Below, in pieces: positions 19,268 through 27,341 of a stretch of 52,012 nt of DNA. The stretch is from Candidatus Altimarinota bacterium (GTDB lineage Bacteria; Patescibacteriota; Gracilibacteria; UBA4473). The notes beneath the pieces were generated by a model. It ran no database searches. It saw only the letters and a list, made by a program, of their open reading frames with translations, and was not told the origin of the DNA. A program made the translations under genes and the position numbers. Numbering within the stretch: the stretch's first letter is position 1; every line of letters starts with the position of its first letter. The stretch spans positions 1-52,012 of the forward strand of contig JAIPIW010000004.1 in NCBI GenBank assembly GCA_021734525.1, in the 5' to 3' direction.

Positions 19268-19288
19268 CTAAGAGAGATTTGCTCTTAG
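19268..19288 (+). terminator. Weak stem-loop after greA
   Basis: CTAAGAG / CTCTTAG stem of 7 bp with a 7-nt loop immediately after the greA stop. It lacks a proper T tract, so termination is uncertain. Confidence 0.35.
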
Positions 19289-19297
19289 TTAAAGATA

Positions 19298-19753
19298 ATG
19301 AATATATTATTGAGTTTTAAGTTGCGTCTGCTGGATTTAGTCGGAAAATTACGTAAAGTTTCTGCTATTATTGTAGAAAAGGATGAGAAGGTTCTCATTG
19401 TAAAAAAACCAAGAGAAAATCACGCTTGGCAATTTCCTCAAGGAGGAAGGGAAAAGGACGAAAGTGTTCTAGAAGCGGCACAAAGAGAGATAAAGGAAGA
19501 ATGTGGAGCAGGTTTAGAAATAGAATTTAATAGTGTTCCAAAAGGTGAATACCTGTATTTATTTCCTACAAACTTTAAAAGACATAAACCAGGAATTAGG
19601 GGGGCTAGAGTAGTATTTCTGACGGCCCAATTTAAGTCTGGCGAAGTGAAGATAAACAAGGAAGAATTAGATGATTTCAAGTGGGTAGAAAAAGAAGAAC
19701 TACCGCAATACTTTGAGGGAGAATACCTAGAAGCTGTCTCTAGGTTTGTATAA
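19298..19753 (+). CDS. Nudix hydrolase, RppH/Ap4A-hydrolase-like
   Basis: This 151-residue protein has a complete Nudix box (GGREKDESVLEAAQREIKEE) preceded by WQFPQGG, the arrangement of RppH and diadenosine-polyphosphate hydrolases. It could remove pyrophosphate from mRNA 5' ends or hydrolyse nucleotide polyphosphates; sequence alone does not choose. It ends exactly where the convergent tilS ends, with no spacer. Confidence 0.85.
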   Translation: MNILLSFKLRLLDLVGKLRKVSAIIVEKDEKVLIVKKPRENHAWQFPQGGREKDESVLEAAQREIKEECGAGLEIEFNSVPKGEYLYLFPTNFKRHKPGIRGARVVFLTAQFKSGEVKINKEELDDFKWVEKEELPQYFEGEYLEAVSRFV

Positions 19754-20653
19754 CTACCAGGAGATATTTTTGTTTTGGAAGTAGATAGTTGTGCCCCCAA
19801 TCTTTTTAGAGGAATTGCCTTTAGGGTTACCAAGAAGCCACTTGAGACAATCTTGGGTTTCGTCAAAACTAGGAGTTTTAGTGCTAATTAAGCGTAGAAA
19901 TTCGGCTTGAAGAATTATGGGGAGGGTGATGAATTCAGAAAGGGGAATATTTTTCTCCTTTAAGGATCTAGCATATTTATTTTTTACAGAGTTAAACAGA
20001 AAAGAGTTTATTTCTGCAAAAATCTCACTCTCGGTTACGAATACTTTTTCTAAATTTGGAGTAATACTTCGCAAAACAGGAATGATCTTATGTCGGATTA
20101 AATTACGGTCATACTTAATATCAGTATTTGATTTATCTGTGACAAATTTTAATTTATGTGTTTTGGCGTATTGTTCAATTTCAGAACGTGGTACATTCCA
20201 GAATGGCTTGGTAGAAGTGTTAAAAGGGGAAAGTCCGCCAGCGCCACACCCCTTTGTTAGTCTAAATAGCATGGTTTCTACTAAGTCTGTGGCATGGTGA
20301 GCGGTTATAATCCGATTTGCTCCAAAATCTTTAGCGACCTTTTGGGCTAGTTTTTTTCTTTGATCTCTCCAGAATTCTTCTTTGTTTTTGGCAGGAGCTT
20401 TAGTTAGTTTTTCTCCATAGAATTTGATTCCTTTTTCTGAACAAATTTTTTGTACAAAGTCTAAATCTCGAGAAGATTCTTTCCTAGATCCATGATTGAG
20501 ATGAAAGACTGCTAAATTCTTGGTATCTACTGTTTTAGACGCTACTTCCAGTAGCACGGTAGAATCTACTCCACCAGATACAGCGAGTAATAACTTTTTA
20601 CCAACAAGTTTTTCTTGTTTGAGAAAATCAACAAAGATTTTTTTTAGGTTCAT
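19754..20653 (-). CDS. tilS: tRNA(Ile)-lysidine synthase
   Basis: Converts the wobble C of tRNA-Ile(CAU) to lysidine so that it reads AUA. The PP-loop SGGVDSTVLL is at residues 25-34, followed by FHLNHGSR, ITAHHATDLVETMLFRL and the conserved YDRNLIRHKIIP. At 299 residues it is shorter than E. coli TilS, with a reduced C-terminal domain, as in many small genomes. Its ATG overlaps the hicA stop (ATGA), implying translational coupling to the toxin-antitoxin genes upstream. Confidence 0.92.
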   Translation of the reverse strand: MNLKKIFVDFLKQEKLVGKKLLLAVSGGVDSTVLLEVASKTVDTKNLAVFHLNHGSRKESSRDLDFVQKICSEKGIKFYGEKLTKAPAKNKEEFWRDQRKKLAQKVAKDFGANRIITAHHATDLVETMLFRLTKGCGAGGLSPFNTSTKPFWNVPRSEIEQYAKTHKLKFVTDKSNTDIKYDRNLIRHKIIPVLRSITPNLEKVFVTESEIFAEINSFLFNSVKNKYARSLKEKNIPLSEFITLPIILQAEFLRLISTKTPSFDETQDCLKWLLGNPKGNSSKKIGGTTIYFQNKNISW

Positions 20654-20868
20654 AATTCTTTTTTATATGTTTTTTTTGAAATATCACAATCTTTTAAAAT
20701 CTTTAAAATAGTTCCTCTTGGAAGATCTTTATTATGAATAGGGACGGTGGTAAAAAATTCTTCTTTTTGCAAAAAAACATGACTTCCTTTTTGACGGATG
20801 GTTTTGAATCCCTTTTCCTCAAGCCACTTGATAATTTTTTTGGCTGGTACTATTTTCAGCTTGGTCAT
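20650..20868 (-). CDS. hicA: HicA-family mRNA interferase toxin
   Basis: This 72-residue protein of the double-stranded-RNA-binding-like HicA fold has the catalytic His in QKGSHVFLQ and the typical VPIHNKDLPRGTILKILKDC end. HicA cleaves mRNA when not bound by HicB. It overlaps hicB by 50 nt upstream and tilS by 4 nt downstream. Confidence 0.88.
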   Translation of the reverse strand: MTKLKIVPAKKIIKWLEEKGFKTIRQKGSHVFLQKEEFFTTVPIHNKDLPRGTILKILKDCDISKKTYKKEL

Positions 20869-21070
20869 TAATATTTAGGATTTGAAAGTAATAATGAGTT
20901 TGAAGAGGAGGTGTTTTTTCTACTTCTAGATACAATTGCACTACTTCTTCTAAATTTTTATAGAGTTCTTTTAGTGTTTTTCCATAAGTATGTACCCCTT
21001 TTAGGGTTGGTACTTCGCCAATAAAAACACCATCTTCATCTTGATAAATTAAGACTGGGAATTGCATCAT
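20819..21070 (-). CDS. hicB: HicB-family antitoxin
   Basis: Partial RNase-H-like HicB domain: FPVLIYQDEDGVFIGEVPTL, then GVHTYGKTLKELYKNLEEVV. At 83 residues it has no C-terminal DNA-binding domain, so it may neutralise HicA without autoregulating through that domain. Tandem ATGs at 21070 and 21067 are the likely starts; a longer frame begins with TTG at 21091. The order antitoxin-toxin is the reverse of the common hicAB order. Confidence 0.85.
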   Translation of the reverse strand: MMQFPVLIYQDEDGVFIGEVPTLKGVHTYGKTLKELYKNLEEVVQLYLEVEKTPPLQTHYYFQILNINDQAENSTSQKNYQVA

Positions 21071-21140
21071 TTTAATATTAAGAAACAACAATAGAGTAGG
21101 TTAATTCGTAATGCATGTAAATGTATAACTATTATTTTTC

Positions 21141-21575
21141 CTATTTTCCTGTACTGCCAAATCCTCCCCGAGATATTTCTCCAGGACTATGAACCTCGTC
21201 TAGTTCTATACTCTCTGTTTTGACGAACAGTCCTTGGGCAATTCTTTCTCCTTTTTCTACTATTACAGGTGTTTTGCCAACATTCATTACTTGGATAAGT
21301 ATTTCGTCTTTTTCTCCATGATAATCTCCATCTATTAGACCAACAGAATGAGGAAAAATTAGTGATTTCTTTTTTGGCATAGAACTTCTCGGTAAAACAA
21401 GTAGAGCTAGGTTTTTAGGGCATTTAACAATTACATTCCCGGGGACTAGTTTTATTTCCTGGGGTTTTATTGCTGTTTCCTCTCTGGCTAGAAAATCAAA
21501 GGCAAAGGAACCGGAGGTTTCGTATTTGGGTAGTGGTAAGGATTTATCTATCCGGAAAATTTCTACTTTCATCAT
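21141..21575 (-). CDS. dut: dUTP diphosphatase
   Basis: Hydrolyses dUTP to dUMP, keeping uracil out of DNA and supplying dTMP precursor. The trimeric dUTPase motifs are all present in 144 residues: FDFLAREE, PRSSMPKK, GLIDGDYHGE, GERIAQGLF and the C-terminal P-loop-like RGGFGSTGK. It begins with tandem ATGs and is divergent from the 7TM gene across the 30-bp palindrome. Confidence 0.93.
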   Translation of the reverse strand: MMKVEIFRIDKSLPLPKYETSGSFAFDFLAREETAIKPQEIKLVPGNVIVKCPKNLALLVLPRSSMPKKKSLIFPHSVGLIDGDYHGEKDEILIQVMNVGKTPVIVEKGERIAQGLFVKTESIELDEVHSPGEISRGGFGSTGK

Positions 21576-21615
21576 TTTGGATGATGCCGGAAGAAGGGGG
21601 AATTATCAATAGTTT

Positions 21616-21645
21616 CTCTTTATTATATTATAATATAATAAAGAG
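21616..21645. repeat. Dispersed AT palindrome, copy 4 (dut / 7TM divergent junction)
   Basis: Perfect 30-bp palindrome: the 18-bp core extended by CTCTTT and AAAGAG arms. It lies between the divergent starts of dut and the 7TM gene and is the longest copy in the window. Confidence 0.85.
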
Positions 21646-21690
21646 GGTTAAAAGGTTGCAAAAAATGAGGATTTCGCCACAATTTTTTAG

Positions 21691-23214
21691 ATGAAAAAAT
21701 TACTATTACTACTTACTTTATTATCTTTCTCAGTTGGGGCGCAGAATGCAGTAGAAGTTACGGAAAATGATACCGAACAAACCTTTGAACAAGAAAGAAT
21801 AATTCCCCTCATCGATTCAGATGACTTTGTGGAATTTGGTAAAAGAATGCTTTTTGATGCTTCTCGTACCAAAAAAATTGCTCCCTCCTATGGAGCACCA
21901 GTATTTTCTTGGGATTTTGGAGATGAAACTAGGATGCAATGGGGAGAACAAATTGCTCATTCTTTTGTTCGTCCAGGACGTTATACGGTAACTTTAAAGG
22001 TTAGACAGGGGAGAGAAAGAGAAGAGCTAACTAAAGAAGTAATTGTTTTTGATACCCAAGGAATTCTAGTAGCAGATTCTAAAGTAGATGCGGAAGAGGT
22101 AGTCTTACAAGCTGGAGAGCATGGGATTTGGCTCAAAAGTATTCCCTACGAAAAAGCCGAAACTGGATTTTCCGCGGAAGAAGAATTTATTCGTCTAATG
22201 CAGGAGAATCTGGAATTTGTCCAAGAATCTAATGTCATCCTTTTTTATACTAAATCTGCAGCAGCCTTACAGGATTTTGCTCAGTTTTGGCGCAGATTAT
22301 CCCCAGAAAAGAAATTTGATGTCAAAGAGAAGCTCTGGGTGCAGATATTTCCTGCTTCTCTAGATAAGGCGGCTAAGCTTACTCAGCCAATCTTCAAGAT
22401 TCTTAAGCCAGATTACATTCTACTGACTCGCCCAGAAGCTTTAAATCCTATTTTTGAACAAACTAAAGATGGAGGAGGAATTATCGAAAAACTTAAATCA
22501 CGGGAAATAGAATTCTGGATTATTGATGAAAGAACTTCTTCTTCTCCCTTACTAGTTTTTTCTAATCTAACTACCTACTTTGTTTCTAATGGAGTTTCCC
22601 AAAACGTAATTTACTTACTATTTGTAGTCCCTTTTATTGTTTTTGTTATTGCCTTTTTACGTCAGTTTGTTGGTGTTGCTACCTTCGGAGTCTATTCACC
22701 TCTAATGTTAGCTTTAAGCTTCTTGGTGTTAGGTCTTAAGTTTGGAGTGATCGTGTTTCTGATAGTAATGCTAGTTAGTTATCTAATTCGGATCTTTTTC
22801 GAAAAAGTAGAACTTTTATATATTCCCAAAGTTTCCTTACTTTTGAGCATGCTTTCTTTATCTTTCTTCTTAGTACTGGGATTAATGATTTATTTTGATT
22901 CTTCTCTTAATCTTACCCTGACCATCTTTCCAATGCTAGTGATGGCCACTTTGTCAGAAAAGTTCTTAGCTGCACAAGCTTCAGAGGGTATGCGTTATGC
23001 CCTTATTATCGCTGGGAAGACGGTAATTGTTTCTTTACTGGCCTATTTCTTAGTTACTTGGGGTTGGTTAGAGAATGCAATTTTGGCTCTACCAGAGATA
23101 ATTCTTTTACCTATTTTGGGAAACGTTTGGTTGGGAAGATTTACGGGGTTACGACTAACAGAGTACTTTAAGTTTAGAGCTTTGTTTCGGGAGGATTCTT
23201 ATGAAGAAGAATAA
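21691..23214 (+). CDS. PKD-domain protein with 7TM region related to the inactive-transglutaminase-7TM family
   Basis: This 507-residue protein has a Sec signal peptide (KKLLLLLTLLSFSVGA), a PKD-like beta domain (about 45-130; FSWDFGDETRMQWGE, SFVRPGRYTVTLKV), a second extracytoplasmic domain (about 135-300), and a block of seven TM helices ending GRFTGLRLTEYFKFRAL. The 7TM block resembles the domain normally fused to an inactive transglutaminase and encoded next to RimK-like ATP-grasp ligases. Here PKD replaces the transglutaminase. The stop is 3 nt before the ATP-grasp gene, so the two should form one operon. A membrane sensor or transporter role is inference. Confidence 0.8.
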   Translation: MKKLLLLLTLLSFSVGAQNAVEVTENDTEQTFEQERIIPLIDSDDFVEFGKRMLFDASRTKKIAPSYGAPVFSWDFGDETRMQWGEQIAHSFVRPGRYTVTLKVRQGREREELTKEVIVFDTQGILVADSKVDAEEVVLQAGEHGIWLKSIPYEKAETGFSAEEEFIRLMQENLEFVQESNVILFYTKSAAALQDFAQFWRRLSPEKKFDVKEKLWVQIFPASLDKAAKLTQPIFKILKPDYILLTRPEALNPIFEQTKDGGGIIEKLKSREIEFWIIDERTSSSPLLVFSNLTTYFVSNGVSQNVIYLLFVVPFIVFVIAFLRQFVGVATFGVYSPLMLALSFLVLGLKFGVIVFLIVMLVSYLIRIFFEKVELLYIPKVSLLLSMLSLSFFLVLGLMIYFDSSLNLTLTIFPMLVMATLSEKFLAAQASEGMRYALIIAGKTVIVSLLAYFLVTWGWLENAILALPEIILLPILGNVWLGRFTGLRLTEYFKFRALFREDSYEEE

Positions 23215-23217
23215 ACT

Positions 23218-25530
23218 ATGAATTTTATAAAAAAAGCTAGTGGTATTTTAGGAATAAATTCGCGCAACTTAGACTATATTGCGCGGTACAATTCTACGTC
23301 TCAAAAAAAACTGGCAGATGATAAAGTATTTACGAAACACTTTTTGGAGTCTCGGGGGATAGGAGTCGCTAAGTTATATAATGTTGTTCATAAGTATACC
23401 CAACTAACACCAGAATTCTTTAAGGCACTACCAGATGCTTTTGTGATTAAACCAAATAGGGGACTAGCGGGAGGGGGAATTATTGTTATTACCAGAAAGA
23501 AAGGAAAGTATTGGTATACCATTCAAGATAAGAGAATAGATGAAGAATTTCTGTATCGGCATTGTAGTGCTATTTTAGATGGAAAATATTCTATTTCCGG
23601 TGCTTACGACAAAGTCGTTTTCGAAGAACGTTTAGAATCACATCCAGACTTTCGGAAACTAACTGGATTTGGTTTACCAGATGTCAGGGTAATTGTCTTC
23701 AATATGGTACCAGTGTTAGCCATGCTTCGTGTTCCAACCTATGAGTCAGAAGGGAAAGCCAATATGGAATTAGGAGCAATTGGACTAGGAGTAGATATTG
23801 GTACTGGTCGAACGACCGGTGGAGCACATCATGATAACTTTGTTACCAAACTTCCCAATGGACAATCAGCTATTGGATTTAAGGTTCCTTTTTGGGATGA
23901 GATATTACTAGCTGCTTCTAAGATTCAACAGACCACTAAAGTTGGTTTCTTAGGTGCAGATTTGGGTATTTCTAAGACTGGAGTAAAGGTTTTAGAAATG
24001 AATGCTCGTTCTGGATTAAAGGTTCAGATTGCCAACCGTATTCCGCTCAAGACTAGATTAGAAAAGGTCGCAGACCTCAAGGTTCTAACCCCAGAAGATG
24101 GTGTGGAAATAGCTAAAACTCTTTTTTCCCAAACATCCAAATCCAGCAAAGCGGTGGATAATCACAGTGGAGCAAAACCAGTAGTTGGTATTACAGAATC
24201 TGTGGTTCTTAATTCAGAAAAACCACAAAATTTACTAGCTAGAATAGATCTAGCAGCCGAAACTAATATAATTAAGGATGAATTTTGTACAGGTTCTATT
24301 TTGGATGTTTCCATTCAGGGGAAAAGAGTGAAGCTTCCAGTAGAAAAGGGAGAAACTGGTGAAGTTGACTTGGTTCTAGCTGGACGATTCTTAACAGATT
24401 TCTTAATAGATCCGAACAAAAAAAGTGTTCATACAGAGTCACATGTCTTGTCTTCCCAATTAGACGAGCGGGTGATGCGTAATATTGATGAAAAACTTTG
24501 TGAGATAGATGAGCAAATAAAGCTCCTTTCTTATATTAATCCACGCAATCTAGAAGAACAGAAAGAACTGTTCTTATCTAATCCAGAATTTTCTCCCCGA
24601 TTTTCCTACCGAGAATGTGATTTGAATTTAGAACAAATGCAACGGGACTTAAAAAGAATACCAGAGGTAGATCAGGAACTATTTTCTCTTTTTACGGGGA
24701 AAATACAGGAATTAGAGAATAAGATTTCTTTGATTCAATCTGTGGGGACAGGAGATTTTCAAAAATTCTCTGAGAAAACTTTTGTTAATGTTGGACAGCA
24801 GACCTATCGTTCGGCCTTAACCTTCCTAAAAAAAGAATCTCATAACCTAAAACTAGATGAGAGTGAAGAATTAGATTTAAAGGCGTCTATAGAAGTACTG
24901 CAGGATTTTCTCAAAAAACATAAGCTGTCTTTCTGGAAGATAAAAATCTTGGAGGACGGGGTAGTGGATATCCAGGTTACTAAACACAATACTATTCTTC
25001 TTAAGAAGGGAGCAACCTTTCGTTTAAATAGACTAAAGGCACTACTAGTTCATGAAATAGGGACACATGTTTTCCGTTTTGAAAATGGAAAACTCCAACC
25101 CTTCCGTATTTTTGAAAGAGGTACAGCCGGATATTTAAGAACAGAAGAAGGATTAGCTATTTGGAACCAGAATCAGTTGGGGTTAACCTTGGGAGAAAAA
25201 TTTTTAAGACCAGCTTACCAGGTAGTAGCAATTCATTTAGCAAAACAAATGTCTTTTTGTGATTTGTTTCACTACCTAAAAAATACTTATGATTTAGAGG
25301 ATGAGTTTGTTTGGCAAATGTGTGTGCGGGCCAAAAGAGGACTGCAAGATACTACGCATAAGGGAGCTTTTACCAAGGATGCTGTTTATTTTTTAGGACA
25401 TCAGGACATCGAAAAGTTTGTAGAAGATAAAGGAAATATAGCAGACCTCTATGTCGGTAAAATTACAATAAAAGACTTAAAACTAGTTAAAAAAATCGAG
25501 AATCTAAAACCTGCTAAGTTTTTGTTGTAG
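23218..25530 (+). CDS. Three-domain fusion: RimK-like ATP-grasp ligase, retropepsin-like domain, MATCAP/DUF1704-like metallopeptidase
   Basis: The first ~300 of 770 residues are an ATP-grasp ligase resembling alpha-L-glutamate ligases (FVIKPNRGLAGGGI nucleotide loop; metal ligands in VLEMNARSG at E260 and N262). Residues ~322-405 resemble the RimK-associated retropepsin-like protease (RIDLAAETN, VLAGRFLTDFLIDP), but the catalytic DTG is changed to DLA at D344. Residues ~420-770 match the DUF1704 (QEGLA-motif) metallopeptidase family that includes the tubulin carboxypeptidase MATCAP: HEIGTH (H612, E613, H617) and TEEGLA (E644). The protein could thus ligate and remove amino acids on a peptide or protein target. 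The target is unknown. It follows the 7TM gene by 3 nt. Confidence 0.82.
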   Translation: MNFIKKASGILGINSRNLDYIARYNSTSQKKLADDKVFTKHFLESRGIGVAKLYNVVHKYTQLTPEFFKALPDAFVIKPNRGLAGGGIIVITRKKGKYWYTIQDKRIDEEFLYRHCSAILDGKYSISGAYDKVVFEERLESHPDFRKLTGFGLPDVRVIVFNMVPVLAMLRVPTYESEGKANMELGAIGLGVDIGTGRTTGGAHHDNFVTKLPNGQSAIGFKVPFWDEILLAASKIQQTTKVGFLGADLGISKTGVKVLEMNARSGLKVQIANRIPLKTRLEKVADLKVLTPEDGVEIAKTLFSQTSKSSKAVDNHSGAKPVVGITESVVLNSEKPQNLLARIDLAAETNIIKDEFCTGSILDVSIQGKRVKLPVEKGETGEVDLVLAGRFLTDFLIDPNKKSVHTESHVLSSQLDERVMRNIDEKLCEIDEQIKLLSYINPRNLEEQKELFLSNPEFSPRFSYRECDLNLEQMQRDLKRIPEVDQELFSLFTGKIQELENKISLIQSVGTGDFQKFSEKTFVNVGQQTYRSALTFLKKESHNLKLDESEELDLKASIEVLQDFLKKHKLSFWKIKILEDGVVDIQVTKHNTILLKKGATFRLNRLKALLVHEIGTHVFRFENGKLQPFRIFERGTAGYLRTEEGLAIWNQNQLGLTLGEKFLRPAYQVVAIHLAKQMSFCDLFHYLKNTYDLEDEFVWQMCVRAKRGLQDTTHKGAFTKDAVYFLGHQDIEKFVEDKGNIADLYVGKITIKDLKLVKKIENLKPAKFLL

Positions 25531-27282
25531 CTACATTTGTTCTGGAATTTCTATCCCCAAAATTCCTAGTCCTTTTTCCAGTACTTCTAATACTTTTTGG
25601 GCCAAAGCGAGACGAGCTTGTTTGAGGTCATCTGTTTCGGCATTAAGAACAGAATTTTCGGCATAGAAGCTGGACCATTCTTGCGCTAGTTCTAAGAGAT
25701 AAGTGACTAAGTAGGTAGGGTTCTTATTTTCTGCTGCTCTGTTTAATACTTCTGGAAATTCTAATACTTTAACTCCTAAAGGTTTTTCTGCTGTCCCTGG
25801 TACTCCATATCCAGCTCCAGGTTTTTCTTTCTTAAGGATCGATTTAGTTCTTACTCCGGCATATTGTAAATAAGGACCCGTGGCTCCTTCAAAGGCAAGA
25901 GATTTTTCCGGATCATAGGTAATAGTTTTTTTAGGAGTGGTGGTCAGTAGGGCGAATTTCCAAGCGGCATTCATGATTTGTTCTGCAGTAGCTTGGGATT
26001 TTTCTTTAGTAGTTTCTGGATTTCGTTTCTGGATTTCCTTTAGGGCTAAGGCAGAAAGAGTGTTCATGAGCATGTCTGCATCTACCACTGTTCCTTCTCG
26101 GGATTTCATTCGTCCGTGGGGGAGATTAACTAGTCCATAACTTAGGTGGCAAAGTTTATTTCTATCCAAAATTCCCAACTTCTCCAAACACAAGAATAGA
26201 ACCTTGAAGTGGTAATTTTGTTCATCTGCTACGGTATAGATTAATTCATCTGGATGATTAAAGTCTTGATCACGAAGTGTAGCTACAGCTAAGTCTTGGG
26301 TAAGGTACACACTAGTACCATCTGCTCGCATGATTATCTTCTCATCTAAGCCTTCGTCACTAAGATCAATGGCGATAGAGCCATCTTCTTTCTTAAAAAA
26401 CACTCCTTTACTTAGTCCTTCTTCGGCAATATCTTTCCCTTGCTGATAAGTTTCGGATTCGTAGTAGGATTTTTCAAATTTAATACCCTGTCTTTCGTAA
26501 GTTTTAGCATGTCCAGCTAAAGTCCAGCCATTCATTTTTTTCCACAATTTATGCACTTCTGTGTCTCCATCTTCCCATTTAACCAGCATCTCTTGGATTT
26601 GTTCTTTAAGGGAAGGATCTTTTTTTAATTCTTCTTCAAATTTTATGTAATAACGTCCTACAAAAAAGTCTGGACTTTCATCAGTTTGTTCTGGAGTCTC
26701 ATTATTACCCCATTTTTGGTAAGCCAGCATACTTTTACAGATGTGTACTCCTCGGTCATTGATAATATTTACCCGATGTACTTTAGCTCCTACTGCTTCT
26801 AGTAAGTTACTCATAGAAATACCTAGGGCATGATTACGCATATGTCCGAGGTGTAAGGGTTTATTAGTATTGGGACCAGAAAACTCTACGACAATATTCT
26901 TATTCTTTAGGAGGTCTGTAGAAAGGGGAGTTTTGAATACTTCATCAAAAAAAACCTCGTTTTTGAAGAACAGATTAAGGTAGGGACCGACAATTTTGGT
27001 TTTTTCTACTAAGGGGCATTTGTTTAGTAGACGATCGACTTCTTTAACCATGCTTTTGATATGCATACCTTTTTGAGACCCTCTTACTACTTTATGTATA
27101 TCTGTTTCTTCAAAAACTTTTGGTTTAGATATATTTTCTTGAGCAGATTTCAATACGGGAGAATTTTTAGATAGCTTGAAGACATTTATAGCCAAATCTC
27201 CATCTTGTCCTTTCGGGACAGGAGAAAATTGAATATTAGCATATTCTTTTCCGAGGAATTTTAGTATTAAGTCTTGCATCAT
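25531..27282 (-). CDS. argS: Arginyl-tRNA synthetase
   Basis: Class I aminoacyl-tRNA synthetase of 583 residues. It contains an N-terminal Add-1 domain, the HIGH-type HLGHMRNH after EFSGPNTNKP, the KMSKS-equivalent GRMKSREGT, and a helical C-terminal anticodon-binding domain (ATGPYLQYAGVRTKSI onward). It starts with tandem ATGs and no SD. It lies 54 nt after argG, from which it is separated by a strong terminator with little room for a promoter. It abuts the fusion gene at its 3' end without spacer. Confidence 0.95.
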   Translation of the reverse strand: MMQDLILKFLGKEYANIQFSPVPKGQDGDLAINVFKLSKNSPVLKSAQENISKPKVFEETDIHKVVRGSQKGMHIKSMVKEVDRLLNKCPLVEKTKIVGPYLNLFFKNEVFFDEVFKTPLSTDLLKNKNIVVEFSGPNTNKPLHLGHMRNHALGISMSNLLEAVGAKVHRVNIINDRGVHICKSMLAYQKWGNNETPEQTDESPDFFVGRYYIKFEEELKKDPSLKEQIQEMLVKWEDGDTEVHKLWKKMNGWTLAGHAKTYERQGIKFEKSYYESETYQQGKDIAEEGLSKGVFFKKEDGSIAIDLSDEGLDEKIIMRADGTSVYLTQDLAVATLRDQDFNHPDELIYTVADEQNYHFKVLFLCLEKLGILDRNKLCHLSYGLVNLPHGRMKSREGTVVDADMLMNTLSALALKEIQKRNPETTKEKSQATAEQIMNAAWKFALLTTTPKKTITYDPEKSLAFEGATGPYLQYAGVRTKSILKKEKPGAGYGVPGTAEKPLGVKVLEFPEVLNRAAENKNPTYLVTYLLELAQEWSSFYAENSVLNAETDDLKQARLALAQKVLEVLEKGLGILGIEIPEQM

Positions 27283-27304
27283 TAGGGAGTTTAGTGATTT
27301 TAAG

Positions 27305-27341
27305 AAAAAAGGGTAGGGGCGCTTTGTAAAGCGCCTCTACC
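27305..27341 (-). terminator. Intrinsic terminator between argG and argS
   Basis: Minus-strand stem of 14 bp with one mismatch (GGTAG and GGCGCTTT arms against AAAGCGCC and CTACC), followed by six T's (27310-27305). It overlaps the argG stop codon. argS begins only about 20 nt beyond. Confidence 0.85.
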
